A stretch of DNA of 40,172 nucleotides from IMG/VR virus record IMGVR_UViG_3300022602_002180, positions 1-40,172 of that record. The stretch is one strand, 5' to 3'. The notes beneath the pieces are model-generated. The model saw only the letters and a list, made by a program, of their open reading frames with translations. It was not told the origin of the DNA and searched no databases. A program made the position numbers and the translations under genes. How positions within the stretch are numbered: the first letter of the stretch is position 1; each line of letters opens with the position of its first letter. Source of the DNA: a virus. Positions 1-8,300 of the stretch are shown here, one piece after another.

Positions 1-2
1 AA

Positions 3-806
3 ATGTGGCGCGGCACACAAAATGCCGCACAATTTGTGTTTAGCGAGCAAGTATATCACTATGACCCAACGCAGACAAATGCTATAAATGGTGATGCTTA
101 TATAGGTACACACAATATAAAAGGTACATTTCAATTAAAAACTAGATTGCCTAGTAGTAGCAATCCTGCTACAGGAACATATCTAGATGGATTACAATTA
201 AGAACAATCGTTAATGACAGCACACAAGATTTGTTCTTTGACATGCAAGGCGGAACATTTGCTTTAGGAATTGTTAACAGCACCAACTATGAAAGTCGTA
301 TCGGTACTGAAAATGGCGGAAACAATAATCAAATTCCAAACGTTCAGTACGTAAAAAGTTACGTAAGTGCTACAGGCGGTGTTGCTAACGTAAGTCTTAT
401 ACACTATCCATTAACTGGAAGTTATAACACAGTGGCCCAAGCTACTAGTTCAAGTATTGACTTTTTAGTAGGATCTCAACTTAAGGCACAGGTTACAGCA
501 GGCGGATTTGAAGTTAACAATGTGTTACTTTCAGGCGACACAATTACCAACGTTAGCGTTAACAATTTGGTAATAACCGCAACTAATAACAATGTAGAAG
601 TAAACGCAATATTAAATTTAGATAATCAGTCAACTGATGTCACAACACCGGCAAGTACCAGTACTAAAATTTACACCAAGGCCGCAGAAGGTCCTGGACG
701 TACTGGAATATACTTTACAAACAACACAGCGTATGGAGCACTTTCATACCATAATGACGAATTAGTAAGTAAGAACCGAGCAGTATTGCTAAGTATTTTA
801 CTATAA
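3..806 (+). CDS. Fiber/adhesin-type virion protein, probably 3' part of a longer gene
   Basis: The frame reaches the left window edge, and its first Met lies at base 3 with no room for a ribosome site, so this is probably the C-terminal part of a longer protein. The visible 267 residues are rich in Asn, Thr, Ser and Gly and poor in charge, as in phage fibers. Near residue 110 the motif IPNVQYVKSYV resembles the segments IPTQRAIKSYL and VPTQKAIKAFI near the C-termini of the two giant adhesins in this window, which links it to the same virion class. The next gene starts 9 bases after its stop. Function beyond structural is not visible. Moderately sure of the class, unsure of the start. Confidence 0.6.
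   Translation: MWRGTQNAAQFVFSEQVYHYDPTQTNAINGDAYIGTHNIKGTFQLKTRLPSSSNPATGTYLDGLQLRTIVNDSTQDLFFDMQGGTFALGIVNSTNYESRIGTENGGNNNQIPNVQYVKSYVSATGGVANVSLIHYPLTGSYNTVAQATSSSIDFLVGSQLKAQVTAGGFEVNNVLLSGDTITNVSVNNLVITATNNNVEVNAILNLDNQSTDVTTPASTSTKIYTKAAEGPGRTGIYFTNNTAYGALSYHNDELVSKNRAVLLSILL
788..795 (+). promoter_or_regulatory. Possible T4-type late promoter box (GCTAAGTA)
   Basis: GCTAAGTA resembles the T4 late box TATAAATA and lies 28 bases before the start at 816, the same distance as the GATAAATA box before 13961. It lies inside the end of the upstream gene. One of six related boxes in the window; weak by itself. Confidence 0.3.
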
Positions 807-815
807 GGAACGAAC

Positions 816-1163
816 ATGGCACTAACAGCAATTCAAGTCACAGCAACATCAGTATCTAGTGGTAGTCCATCGGGTACTGTAATTTATTCAAGTACTGGTA
901 ATAATGCAATTACTAGTATCATAGCTTGTAATAATAGTGGAAGTTCGATAAATTTAACAGTTTACGCAGTTCCTAGCGGAAAAACTCCTTATGCTAATCC
1001 AGAAACAACAATAGTTAGTGTTATGCCAATTCCCGCAGGTGAAACATTAAGTTTAGATCAAGAAAAGTTAGTATTAGGCAATGGAGATAGTTTGAATGCG
1101 GTTGCTAGTTCAGCTTATTCAGGCACAGGAATTGGCATAGTTGTAAGCACATTACCGGTATAA
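816..1163 (+). CDS. Small beta-rich virion protein
   Basis: A 115-residue protein, mostly Ser, Thr, Gly, Ala and Val, with no signal peptide, membrane segment or catalytic motif. The order is beta strands, then IPAGETLSL, then LVLGNGDSL. This parallels IPANTSARV followed by LVLGPSTNV in the gene at 4375, so the two probably share a C-terminal fold. The start is supported by AAGGAACG upstream of the ATG at 816. It sits 9 bases after the preceding fiber gene and 2 bases before the next gene, inside the fiber block. Likely a minor virion or fiber-associated protein; the exact role is not recognised. Confidence 0.65.
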   Translation: MALTAIQVTATSVSSGSPSGTVIYSSTGNNAITSIIACNNSGSSINLTVYAVPSGKTPYANPETTIVSVMPIPAGETLSLDQEKLVLGNGDSLNAVASSAYSGTGIGIVVSTLPV

Positions 1164-1165
1164 AC

Positions 1166-1969
1166 ATGAGATTTTTAAAACAACGTAACCTTAGTCGTAG
1201 AATTCCAAACGATACAACATTGTATTCAGATGTAACAAATTCTAACGTGTACATTCAGCCTACAGGTGAAGGTAGTGTTGTATTACCACGCGGCACTGAT
1301 GCGCAAATTCCATCTAGTCCTGTAAACGGAATGATGCGTTATAACACTGATCACAACGAAGTTCAGGTATACCAAAGCAATAGTTGGAGAAGTTTGCGTT
1401 TTAAAGAATCAACTCAGATTACTCAACAAAATCTTGGCGCTGGTGATGCTAACACAGTTTATTTTGGTCCATTGAACCCTGCTCCTCCGACAACTGTTCA
1501 AAGCGGAACAACATGGGGCGGTCAGAATATTCTAGTAATTGTCGAGAATGTTATACAAATTAGTGGTACAAACTATACAATCGTACAAAACCCAAGCATT
1601 GCCAACGAAACTTACGCAGGCCATACTAACGGTGCTGTAACTAGCGGATCGACCACTATTAACTTTGATGCTACAACTGGAACAACTGGAATTACTATCT
1701 ATCCAGCAGTTAACATAACCGGTGCTACCGTTACTGGAAGCTCATATTTACAAAGCGGAACCACTGTTGTTTCATATACAACAGATTCAACTACTGATGC
1801 TTTAACAAGTATTACTATTAACAAGCCAACTATTACTGGAACTATTGCCAATGGTACAACATTGACGATTACAGAAGGTAGTAGAACTGGATCAGGATAT
1901 TATCTATATTTTAGTAGCCCTGTTCCATACGGAAAAACTGTCACAGCACTAATTGGCTTTGACCAGTAA
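1166..1969 (+). CDS. Fiber-type structural protein with an inserted beta module
   Basis: 267 residues. The N-terminal third contains GMMRYNTD (about 55-62) followed by a Trp-containing strand, a motif seen again near the C-terminus of the fiber starting at 3316. The C-terminus has PVPYGKTVTALIGFD, a strand pattern I associate with T4-like cyanophage structural proteins. Between NYTIVQNP (about 136-143) and the C-terminal strand lies a Thr/Gly-rich stretch of about 80 residues (roughly 155-236) that looks like an inserted beta module of the kind abundant in the giant adhesins. It starts 2 bases after the previous gene. Structural role is likely; position in the particle is unknown. Confidence 0.65.
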   Translation: MRFLKQRNLSRRIPNDTTLYSDVTNSNVYIQPTGEGSVVLPRGTDAQIPSSPVNGMMRYNTDHNEVQVYQSNSWRSLRFKESTQITQQNLGAGDANTVYFGPLNPAPPTTVQSGTTWGGQNILVIVENVIQISGTNYTIVQNPSIANETYAGHTNGAVTSGSTTINFDATTGTTGITIYPAVNITGATVTGSSYLQSGTTVVSYTTDSTTDALTSITINKPTITGTIANGTTLTITEGSRTGSGYYLYFSSPVPYGKTVTALIGFDQ

Positions 1970-1984
1970 AGGTAGGAGTCTACC

Positions 1985-3172
1985 ATGGGGCGAGAACTAG
2001 GAAGAATTAGCGGCCCGTTACTAGCAGATAATTTAAAGCGTAACGGTAATAATCTTGCCTTTGAAAGTAGCCTTCTATACTTAGACGTTGTTAATAATCG
2101 TATAGGTTTTAATACTAGTATTCCTACAAGAGATTTACTAGTAAAAGACAATACAAACACTACAAATTTAATTGTAACTACAGAAGCAGATCTTGGCTCA
2201 AACTTAGTATTCACTGGTAGTCAAATACAAAATTTTGTAGATGTAATTTATATCCAACCCAACCAATCAAGTAATCCTAGTATTGTTGCTCCAACAATTG
2301 GAACTGACAGTTTAAATTTTGGTACTAATGTAATCACATCTACTACCAATAGCGACATAAATTTTAGTCCTGCTGGTACTGGCGGTATCGTACTTAATAG
2401 TAATACACTAGTTTCAGGAAATCTACACGCTACTGGCAATATTACATGGGATGGCAATGTTACATTAGGAAATGCTAATACTGATACCATTACATTTGCA
2501 GCAGGTATTCATAGTGATATCATCCCTACAAATCCTTTAGAATTAATAACTCCAGTATCAGAACCAGTATTAGCTGAAGATGGACAAATACTATTATCTG
2601 AAGATGGACAGACTTTATACACTAATCTAGGAGTACCTTTTTATCAAAATACTCCTATATTCAATTTAGGATCAAGCAGTTTAGAATGGAACAGTATATA
2701 TGCCCAAGGGTTATACAGTTCAACTGGTAGTTTTGATAATTTAACTGCTGGAAATATGTACACAGGTGGATTAAGAATAACAGATAATACAATTTCCAGC
2801 GTTAATCCAACTAGCGATATTATTTTAAGACCTACAGTAAATCCACTAGGCGTAGTACTTACAAACAGTAATATACAATTGAACAATTATAATTTTGTTA
2901 ATTCTAGCAATATAGCATTTACGATATCTGGAACATCTAATGGTTATATTAAATTTTCTGGATCAAACGGCCTAGCACTACCCGAAGGCAACAGTAGTAG
3001 TAGGCAATTAACTCCTGAACCAGGTACTACTAGATTTAATACGGACATAGGAACTCCTGAAGTGTATGATGCTACAGCAGGATGGATTCCTGTCCGCGGA
3101 ACACAATCTGTTATCAACACCGATACGGTCACCGATATCGCCGATATTTGGAGCCTCATACTGGGGTTATAA
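1985..3172 (+). CDS. Tail-fiber-like protein, GRISGPLL family (paralog 1)
   Basis: 395 residues. It is a paralog of the next fiber gene: both begin with GRISGPLL, then a charged DNL..NG segment and SLLYLDVVN, and both carry LHATGNIT in the middle and a TRFNTD/MRYNTD motif before the C-terminus. The repeated hydrophobic-Gly-Asn-Thr pattern fits a trimeric beta fiber. Compared with paralog 2 it has about 40 extra residues (roughly 183-223) containing two copies of an EDGQ unit. The start at 1985 is supported by TAGGAG upstream. It is followed by the 143-base structured leader of paralog 2. Likely a late virion component, possibly a fiber or baseplate-attached adhesin. Confidence 0.75.
   Translation: MGRELGRISGPLLADNLKRNGNNLAFESSLLYLDVVNNRIGFNTSIPTRDLLVKDNTNTTNLIVTTEADLGSNLVFTGSQIQNFVDVIYIQPNQSSNPSIVAPTIGTDSLNFGTNVITSTTNSDINFSPAGTGGIVLNSNTLVSGNLHATGNITWDGNVTLGNANTDTITFAAGIHSDIIPTNPLELITPVSEPVLAEDGQILLSEDGQTLYTNLGVPFYQNTPIFNLGSSSLEWNSIYAQGLYSSTGSFDNLTAGNMYTGGLRITDNTISSVNPTSDIILRPTVNPLGVVLTNSNIQLNNYNFVNSSNIAFTISGTSNGYIKFSGSNGLALPEGNSSSRQLTPEPGTTRFNTDIGTPEVYDATAGWIPVRGTQSVINTDTVTDIADIWSLILGL
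2533..2652 (+). repeat. EDGQ-repeat insertion in fiber paralog 1
   Basis: The 11-base unit GAAGATGGACA occurs at 2576-2586 and again at 2600-2610. The surrounding 120 or so bases encode about 40 residues that are absent at the same position in paralog 2, where DILPSTTATYNLGS is continuous. Boundaries are estimated by eye. Confidence 0.55.
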
Positions 3173-3180
3173 CCAAAACA

Positions 3181-3188
3181 GCTAAATA
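3181..3188 (+). promoter_or_regulatory. Possible T4-type late promoter box (GCTAAATA)
   Basis: GCTAAATACTAT here and GATAAATACTAT before the 3859-residue gene share TAAATACTAT. This box lies 9 bases after the stop of paralog 1 and would start a transcript carrying the structured leader before 3316. Confidence 0.45.
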
Positions 3189-3194
3189 CTATTA

Positions 3195-3315
3195 CTGTAA
3201 AATCTGACCAAGGTTTTACGATATTCAACTGTGGTAAACCGACAAAGAGCCGAAAGGCTGCGGGCGTGTGCCCAAACTAGGTTAACCGTGAAACACGGGG
3301 TATACGGGAGCGTAA
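3195..3315 (+). promoter_or_regulatory. GC-rich structured 5' leader, candidate cis-regulatory RNA
   Basis: A non-coding leader between two AT-rich fiber genes. Bases 3231-3315 are about 55 percent G+C. Hairpins read directly: AGCC-GAAA-GGCT (3248-3259, GNRA-type loop), GGGC-GTGT-GCCC (3262-3273), CCGTG-AAA-CACGG (3286-3298), and TACG-GGAG-CGTA (3303-3314), whose loop is the likely ribosome site of the gene at 3316. AACC 3237-3240 can pair with GGTT 3280-3283 to close a multibranch junction around the first two hairpins. Competing pairs exist: GTAAAA 3197-3202 with TTTTAC 3214-3219, and GGTTT 3212-3216 with AAACC 3236-3240. Marine-phage RNA motifs such as manA and wcaG are possible matches; I cannot confirm either. 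Confidence 0.65.
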
Positions 3316-4371
3316 ATGGCTGTTGGTCGAATTTCGGGTCCGCTCTTAAAAGATAATTTGCTTCGCAACGGGGTAAATTTAGCTTTTGAGACGAGCTTAC
3401 TTTACTTAGATGTAGTTAATAGCCGCGTGGGTGTTAATACATCATCTCCATCCTACGACTTAGATGTCAATGGAACAACCCGTACTACCAATCTTCAAGT
3501 AACAAATTCAACTACTATCGGGCAAATAACAATTGCCAATAGTACAATTTCTAGCACCAACAGTACAATCACACTATTGCCAAACGGCGCTAGTGGAGTT
3601 GTATATCAAGGCACAATCACAGTTGGGCAACTACAAATTACTAATAACGTAGTTAGATCAACAGGCACAAATACAGATATCAACATTACCCCATCAGGGT
3701 CAGGTAGCGTTAATCTAAACGCTAATACGCTGGTTAACGGAGATTTACACGCTACTGGAAATATCACAGCTGATGGAAATATTACGTTAGGTAATGCTAG
3801 TTCTGATACTGTTGTATTTGATGGCGAAGTTAACAGCGACATACTTCCTAGCACGACAGCTACATATAATTTGGGCTCGAATAGTCTTCAATGGAATAAC
3901 GTATATACAGTAAATTCATACTTAACTAATGCTAACATTTCTACTGTAACTACCAATAATTTTTATTCCAGTAGTCTTAAGATAAGTACTAATACAATTA
4001 GCGCAATATCGTCAAATACAGACATTAATCTTTCAACTACAGGCACTGGCGGCATAGTAATAGGAAATTTAAAGTTTGTTGGTAGTAGTGTTACTAACAT
4101 AGTGCCTAACGCTGTAACTACATTCGTAGAATCTGGAACTGGTTATGCTAAATTTCCAGGCACATATGGCGTCGTAGTACCCGTTGGAACTAGTAATAAC
4201 AGACCTGCTATTCAGTATTCTGAAATAGGTATGATGCGATATAACACTGATTTACAGTATATGGAAGTGTTTAATGGAACAAACTGGATTAGCGTAACCG
4301 GAACAAGTACAGGTGTAACTTTCAATGATGCTACAGATATTGGCATTGAAGCGGCACTAATGATAGGATAA
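3316..4371 (+). CDS. Tail-fiber-like protein, GRISGPLL family (paralog 2)
   Basis: 351 residues. N-terminal GRISGPLL (residues 4-11), then SLLYLDVVN and the beta-fiber body with LHATGNIT, and a C-terminal GMMRYNTD (about 304-311) followed by EVFNGTNWISV. It parallels the preceding fiber gene along its length but lacks that gene's EDGQ insertion. Its ribosome site GGGAG sits in the loop of a 4-bp hairpin at the end of the structured leader, so translation may be controlled there. The neighbouring gene begins 3 bases after its stop. Likely a virion fiber or an attachment adaptor. The conserved N-terminus shared by the paralogs suggests a common docking site with different distal parts. Confidence 0.75.
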   Translation: MAVGRISGPLLKDNLLRNGVNLAFETSLLYLDVVNSRVGVNTSSPSYDLDVNGTTRTTNLQVTNSTTIGQITIANSTISSTNSTITLLPNGASGVVYQGTITVGQLQITNNVVRSTGTNTDINITPSGSGSVNLNANTLVNGDLHATGNITADGNITLGNASSDTVVFDGEVNSDILPSTTATYNLGSNSLQWNNVYTVNSYLTNANISTVTTNNFYSSSLKISTNTISAISSNTDINLSTTGTGGIVIGNLKFVGSSVTNIVPNAVTTFVESGTGYAKFPGTYGVVVPVGTSNNRPAIQYSEIGMMRYNTDLQYMEVFNGTNWISVTGTSTGVTFNDATDIGIEAALMIG

Positions 4372-4374
4372 GAA

Positions 4375-4926
4375 ATGACAACAAATTTTAAAAATGCGTT
4401 AGCAACAGGAATAGGAACTCAATTAACTGTGACATCAGTTACACCTAGTTCACCATCTAGCGGATCTGTAACACTAGCATTTGCCAGCCAAGGCACATCA
4501 CCATTTACAGTAGGTCAAAGTATTACAGTATCTGGAATTTCAGTATCAGGTTACAATGGAACATATACAGTCACTGGGTGTACAGCAACTACAGTAACCT
4601 ATGCTAATTCAACTACAGGTGCGGCTACCGGCGGCACAATAACATTTTGTGCTCTGGTAACTAATGCCAGCGCAAAGACAACTGTTATTGGTCTAAGTTT
4701 ATCTAATACTACACCAAACGTTATTTTAGGTAGTGTACAGTTAGCGGATACGGTAGCAGGCACTACTGCTTATTATGCTTATAATATTGTAATTCCAGCA
4801 AACACCAGCGCACGAGTTATCAACGGCGGCGAGCGTTTAGTTTTAGGACCAAGTACCAATGTTATGGTAACGAGCAATCAAGCGGCAAGCATTGACTTGG
4901 TAATGAGCTGGGTAGAAATAAGCTAA
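4375..4926 (+). CDS. Small beta-rich virion protein with an inserted module
   Basis: 183 residues. Residues 1-18 and about 92-183 look like one small structural protein: SAKTTVIGLSLSN, then IPANTSARV, ERLVLGPS and a final strand DLVMSWVEI. The gene at 816 shows a parallel order. Between them, about residues 19-91 form a separate module with TVGQSITVSG, GYNGTYTV and VTYANSTTG. That module resembles the insertion at 14265-14525 in the 3859-residue adhesin. No enzyme motif is seen. The gene is packed between fiber paralog 2 and the gene at 4938. Likely a minor structural protein. Confidence 0.65.
   Translation: MTTNFKNALATGIGTQLTVTSVTPSSPSSGSVTLAFASQGTSPFTVGQSITVSGISVSGYNGTYTVTGCTATTVTYANSTTGAATGGTITFCALVTNASAKTTVIGLSLSNTTPNVILGSVQLADTVAGTTAYYAYNIVIPANTSARVINGGERLVLGPSTNVMVTSNQAASIDLVMSWVEIS
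4429..4647 (+). repeat. Inserted VGQ/GYNGTYTV beta module
   Basis: About 73 residues separating the two halves of the small virion protein. It shares the order LTxT, SGxxTLxxAxQ, PFxVGQxIT, (Y)NGTYTV and TxVTYA with the module at 14265-14525. Boundaries are by eye. Confidence 0.5.
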
Positions 4927-4937
4927 GGATTAAAATT

Positions 4938-5330
4938 ATGACATATTACATTGGTAATGAATACAATTTAAACGATTTACTAGGTAGTGGTAATCCTAGA
5001 TATTTCTACGGACTAGCAAGATCCGACAGCGGAACAAGCGACGGCACTCTTTATTTTTATAAAGTAGACCAGTTAACTAGTACCGGTTCTTTAACAATAA
5101 ACAACCCAGGTGCTAACGCAAATAATTTTGAACAATTTGAATACGGCATAGATTTCTTTGACGGAAGACTAGCGACTGATCATAGTCGACCATATACAAA
5201 TTTAACATTTGATCAATATCGCTGGGACAATAAAAATTGTTATTACTATATCGATAGTGCGGGAGAGTTAGTAGTCCGTATCAATCAAGTATATACATAT
5301 TCACAATCACAAATAGTTAGCGCGAACTAA
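4938..5330 (+). CDS. Small virion-associated protein, unrecognised
   Basis: 130 residues, Tyr- and Asn-rich, with no repeat and no insertion. Visible features are YYIGNEYNLNDLLG at the N-terminus, an acidic-aromatic middle (FEYGIDFFDGR) and a C-terminal YYYIDSAGELVVRINQVY strand pair. The start is supported by AAGGA upstream. It lies 11 bases after the gene at 4375 and 15 bases before the first giant adhesin, so it is probably made with it. It could be a fiber connector or an assembly aid. I do not recognise the family. Confidence 0.6.
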   Translation: MTYYIGNEYNLNDLLGSGNPRYFYGLARSDSGTSDGTLYFYKVDQLTSTGSLTINNPGANANNFEQFEYGIDFFDGRLATDHSRPYTNLTFDQYRWDNKNCYYYIDSAGELVVRINQVYTYSQSQIVSAN

Positions 5331-5345
5331 TAGGAAAGAACAAAA

Positions 5346-8300
5346 ATGGCAGCAGAATTTAAAATTGGTAGATTACGATACAACTGGGCAGGAACATGGA
5401 CACCTACTACAGTATACGCAAGAGACTCTGTAGTATCAAATGCTGGATCTGTGTATGTTTGTTTAGTTCCAAACACAGCAGGCACAACCTTTGCGGGAGA
5501 CTTAAACGCAAGTCCTTATCCTTATTGGAAACTGATGGCGCCAAGCAATCAGTTTTTAGGACCTTGGCAATCAGGCGTTAGTTACAGCGTAGGCAGTATA
5601 GTTTTCTACGGCGGCTATCTTTATTCTTGTACAACAGCAAACGTCAGTTCAAACTTGTTTGCTAGCGATGCTACCAACTGGTCAACTCTAGTTGCCGATA
5701 ACACTTGGGCAGGAGTATGGACACCTAGTACACCATACGGTGTAGGTGCTACTGTAACTTACGGTGGTATTGTATATAAATGTATCTCAAACCACACATC
5801 TGCTGCCAATGCTACTACTGGCCTTGAAGCAAATCAATCTGCTTGGTCTACTTGGTATCAAGGAGTTGTATACAAAGGCGCATGGGCATCGAATACTCGT
5901 TATAAACTTAATGACCTTGTAAAACTTAATGCTAACATTTATATTTGTACACAGTATCATACATCGCAAACTACATTTAATTCTAGCAACTTTACATTAT
6001 ATTTGCCAGGACAAGATTTTAGTTTAGTATGGTCTTCGGCAACTACTTATCAAGTAGGCGATGCTATTGTCTATGGCGGTAGTGCGTATGTTTCTTTAAC
6101 TAATAATAACTTAGGCAATACACCATCATCCTCATTATCTAATTGGGGATTATTTGATGTAGGTTATAGTATTCAAGGCGACTGGAATAATGCTTCAACT
6201 TATCCGCTTGGCGCCGTAGTAAGACGTAATGGTAGACTATATGAAGCAACAGTAGACAATACAGCTCAAGATCCTAATGCGGGATTCATGTCAACAACCT
6301 ATACATCAAACACTGGAACAACTTTAGTAGTGGGTAGTACTACAAGTATTTCTCCAGGAATGATTGTCGTTGGCGCAGGATTTACTTTAGGACAAACAGT
6401 AACGTCTGTTACAAATGGAACTACTCTTGTTTTAGATCGAGCTCCGGATAATAATCCAACTGCTAACGAAACAATTAAGTTTTTTGGTGTTAATGGTTCT
6501 TATTGGAAATTATTAATTCCAGGAACATACTGGTTAAATCGTTGGGCCACTGGTACTACATATCAAACAGGTGATACAGTAACCTGGATTAATACCGCAT
6601 ATACTTGTGTTCAATTACATACTTCAAGTAATTCAACAGGTGGTTCTGGTGGAACAAATCGTCCAGATTTAGATACTACTAACACATATTGGACCATCAT
6701 GGTTGCCGGTGTTAGAAATAACTCATTGACTTATTACGGTGACCTTGAAACATTTAATAATGGAAAATATGTTCCAGTTCCGATCGGAACCAACACATAC
6801 AACTTGGTTGTAAGCGGTAGTGTTCCAAATTGGAGAAAGATTAACGTTGTGCCTGCTGTGTACTATGTTGACGTTGCTGTTGGAACAGATAGAGCAGACT
6901 ATGGTGTAACATGGGATCAGCCATGGAAAAGTATTAGATATGCTTGTAACATTGTAGGACAAGGCCAATATTTCCCTAACGCATCTGCTTCTTTATTAGC
7001 TAATAAAGGATGGATGATAACTGAAATGACCCAATGGATGTACTATCAGATGGCTAATAGTATTAGTCCTTTTGATCCAACTAGCTTATGGGATCCTTTC
7101 TATACACAACGCGATGCTGGTTATATTATTGATGCCGTTATCTATGACATGCAGAGAGGCGGCAATAGCCAAACTGTTGCGGCCGCATTGAGATTTTTCT
7201 TCTATGGTAGTAAAACACAAATTGTTAATAGTTTAACAGAGTCTGTGTTACCATACATTGTAGCGTCTTTAAATTATCTAGTAACTTTAATGCAGAATGT
7301 TGTGGCAAATACTGCGCCAGCATCTAGCTATCAAGTGTTAAATGGTATTGCTAAAGGTTCTGCTGGATATGTAAATCAAAACTTAACAGGTTTAGCAGCC
7401 GAATCAGGAATTGTTGCTGAAATTTCTAGTTTAATGTCAATTATAATTACAGCATTGACAAATCAAAACGCTAGTACTATACCTTCAACCAACAGCGGCA
7501 TAACAGCTATTATTAATGTTAAGACTGGTACATACAGCGAAGTTTTACCAATCCTTATTCCACAAAACGTAAGTATTGTGGGCGACGAATTACGTAGCGT
7601 TGCTGTACAACCAGCCACTAGCATACAATCTTATGCTACTGCCACCAGCGGACTTAATAATACTATAACAGTATTAAGTACTACAGGTTTGGTAGATCAA
7701 ATGCCAATCCAGTTCATCAGTCCGTATGTTAATAATGCTACTACTTCTTTTGAACCAAACATTACTCCAGGACAAACTTATTACGTCCTAGGAACTTCAT
7801 TAACATCTTCTTCATTTAAAATTTTAAATGCTCCAACAATATCATTTACTGGTACAACTGTATCAGGTAGTAGTGTAATTTCTAATGCTAGTAAGATTAC
7901 TAATCTAGTAGTTGGTACAACTGTAACCGGCCCTGGCATTCCAGCAGGTACTACGATTGTGTCATTTACTCAATCTATTAGTAGTATTTCTACAGTAACG
8001 TTGTCTCAGGCGGCTACAGCATCTGGTATACTACAAACATTTACAGCCACAGGATCTGTTGTTACATTAACAGGTAACGTAGGTAATATGTTATTCTACG
8101 CAGGCGATTGTTTGAAAGACATGTGGTACATGACTGACGGTACTACTATGCGTAACTTGTCAAACTTTGGTCTATTAGGCCAGTTGACACAAACTGATGC
8201 TTATGCTATCGCAAGACCTACTGGCGGAAAATATGTAAGTTTTGCTCCAGGTAATGGTCCAGATGACACAACAGTATGGATTAACAAACGTTCTCCTTAT

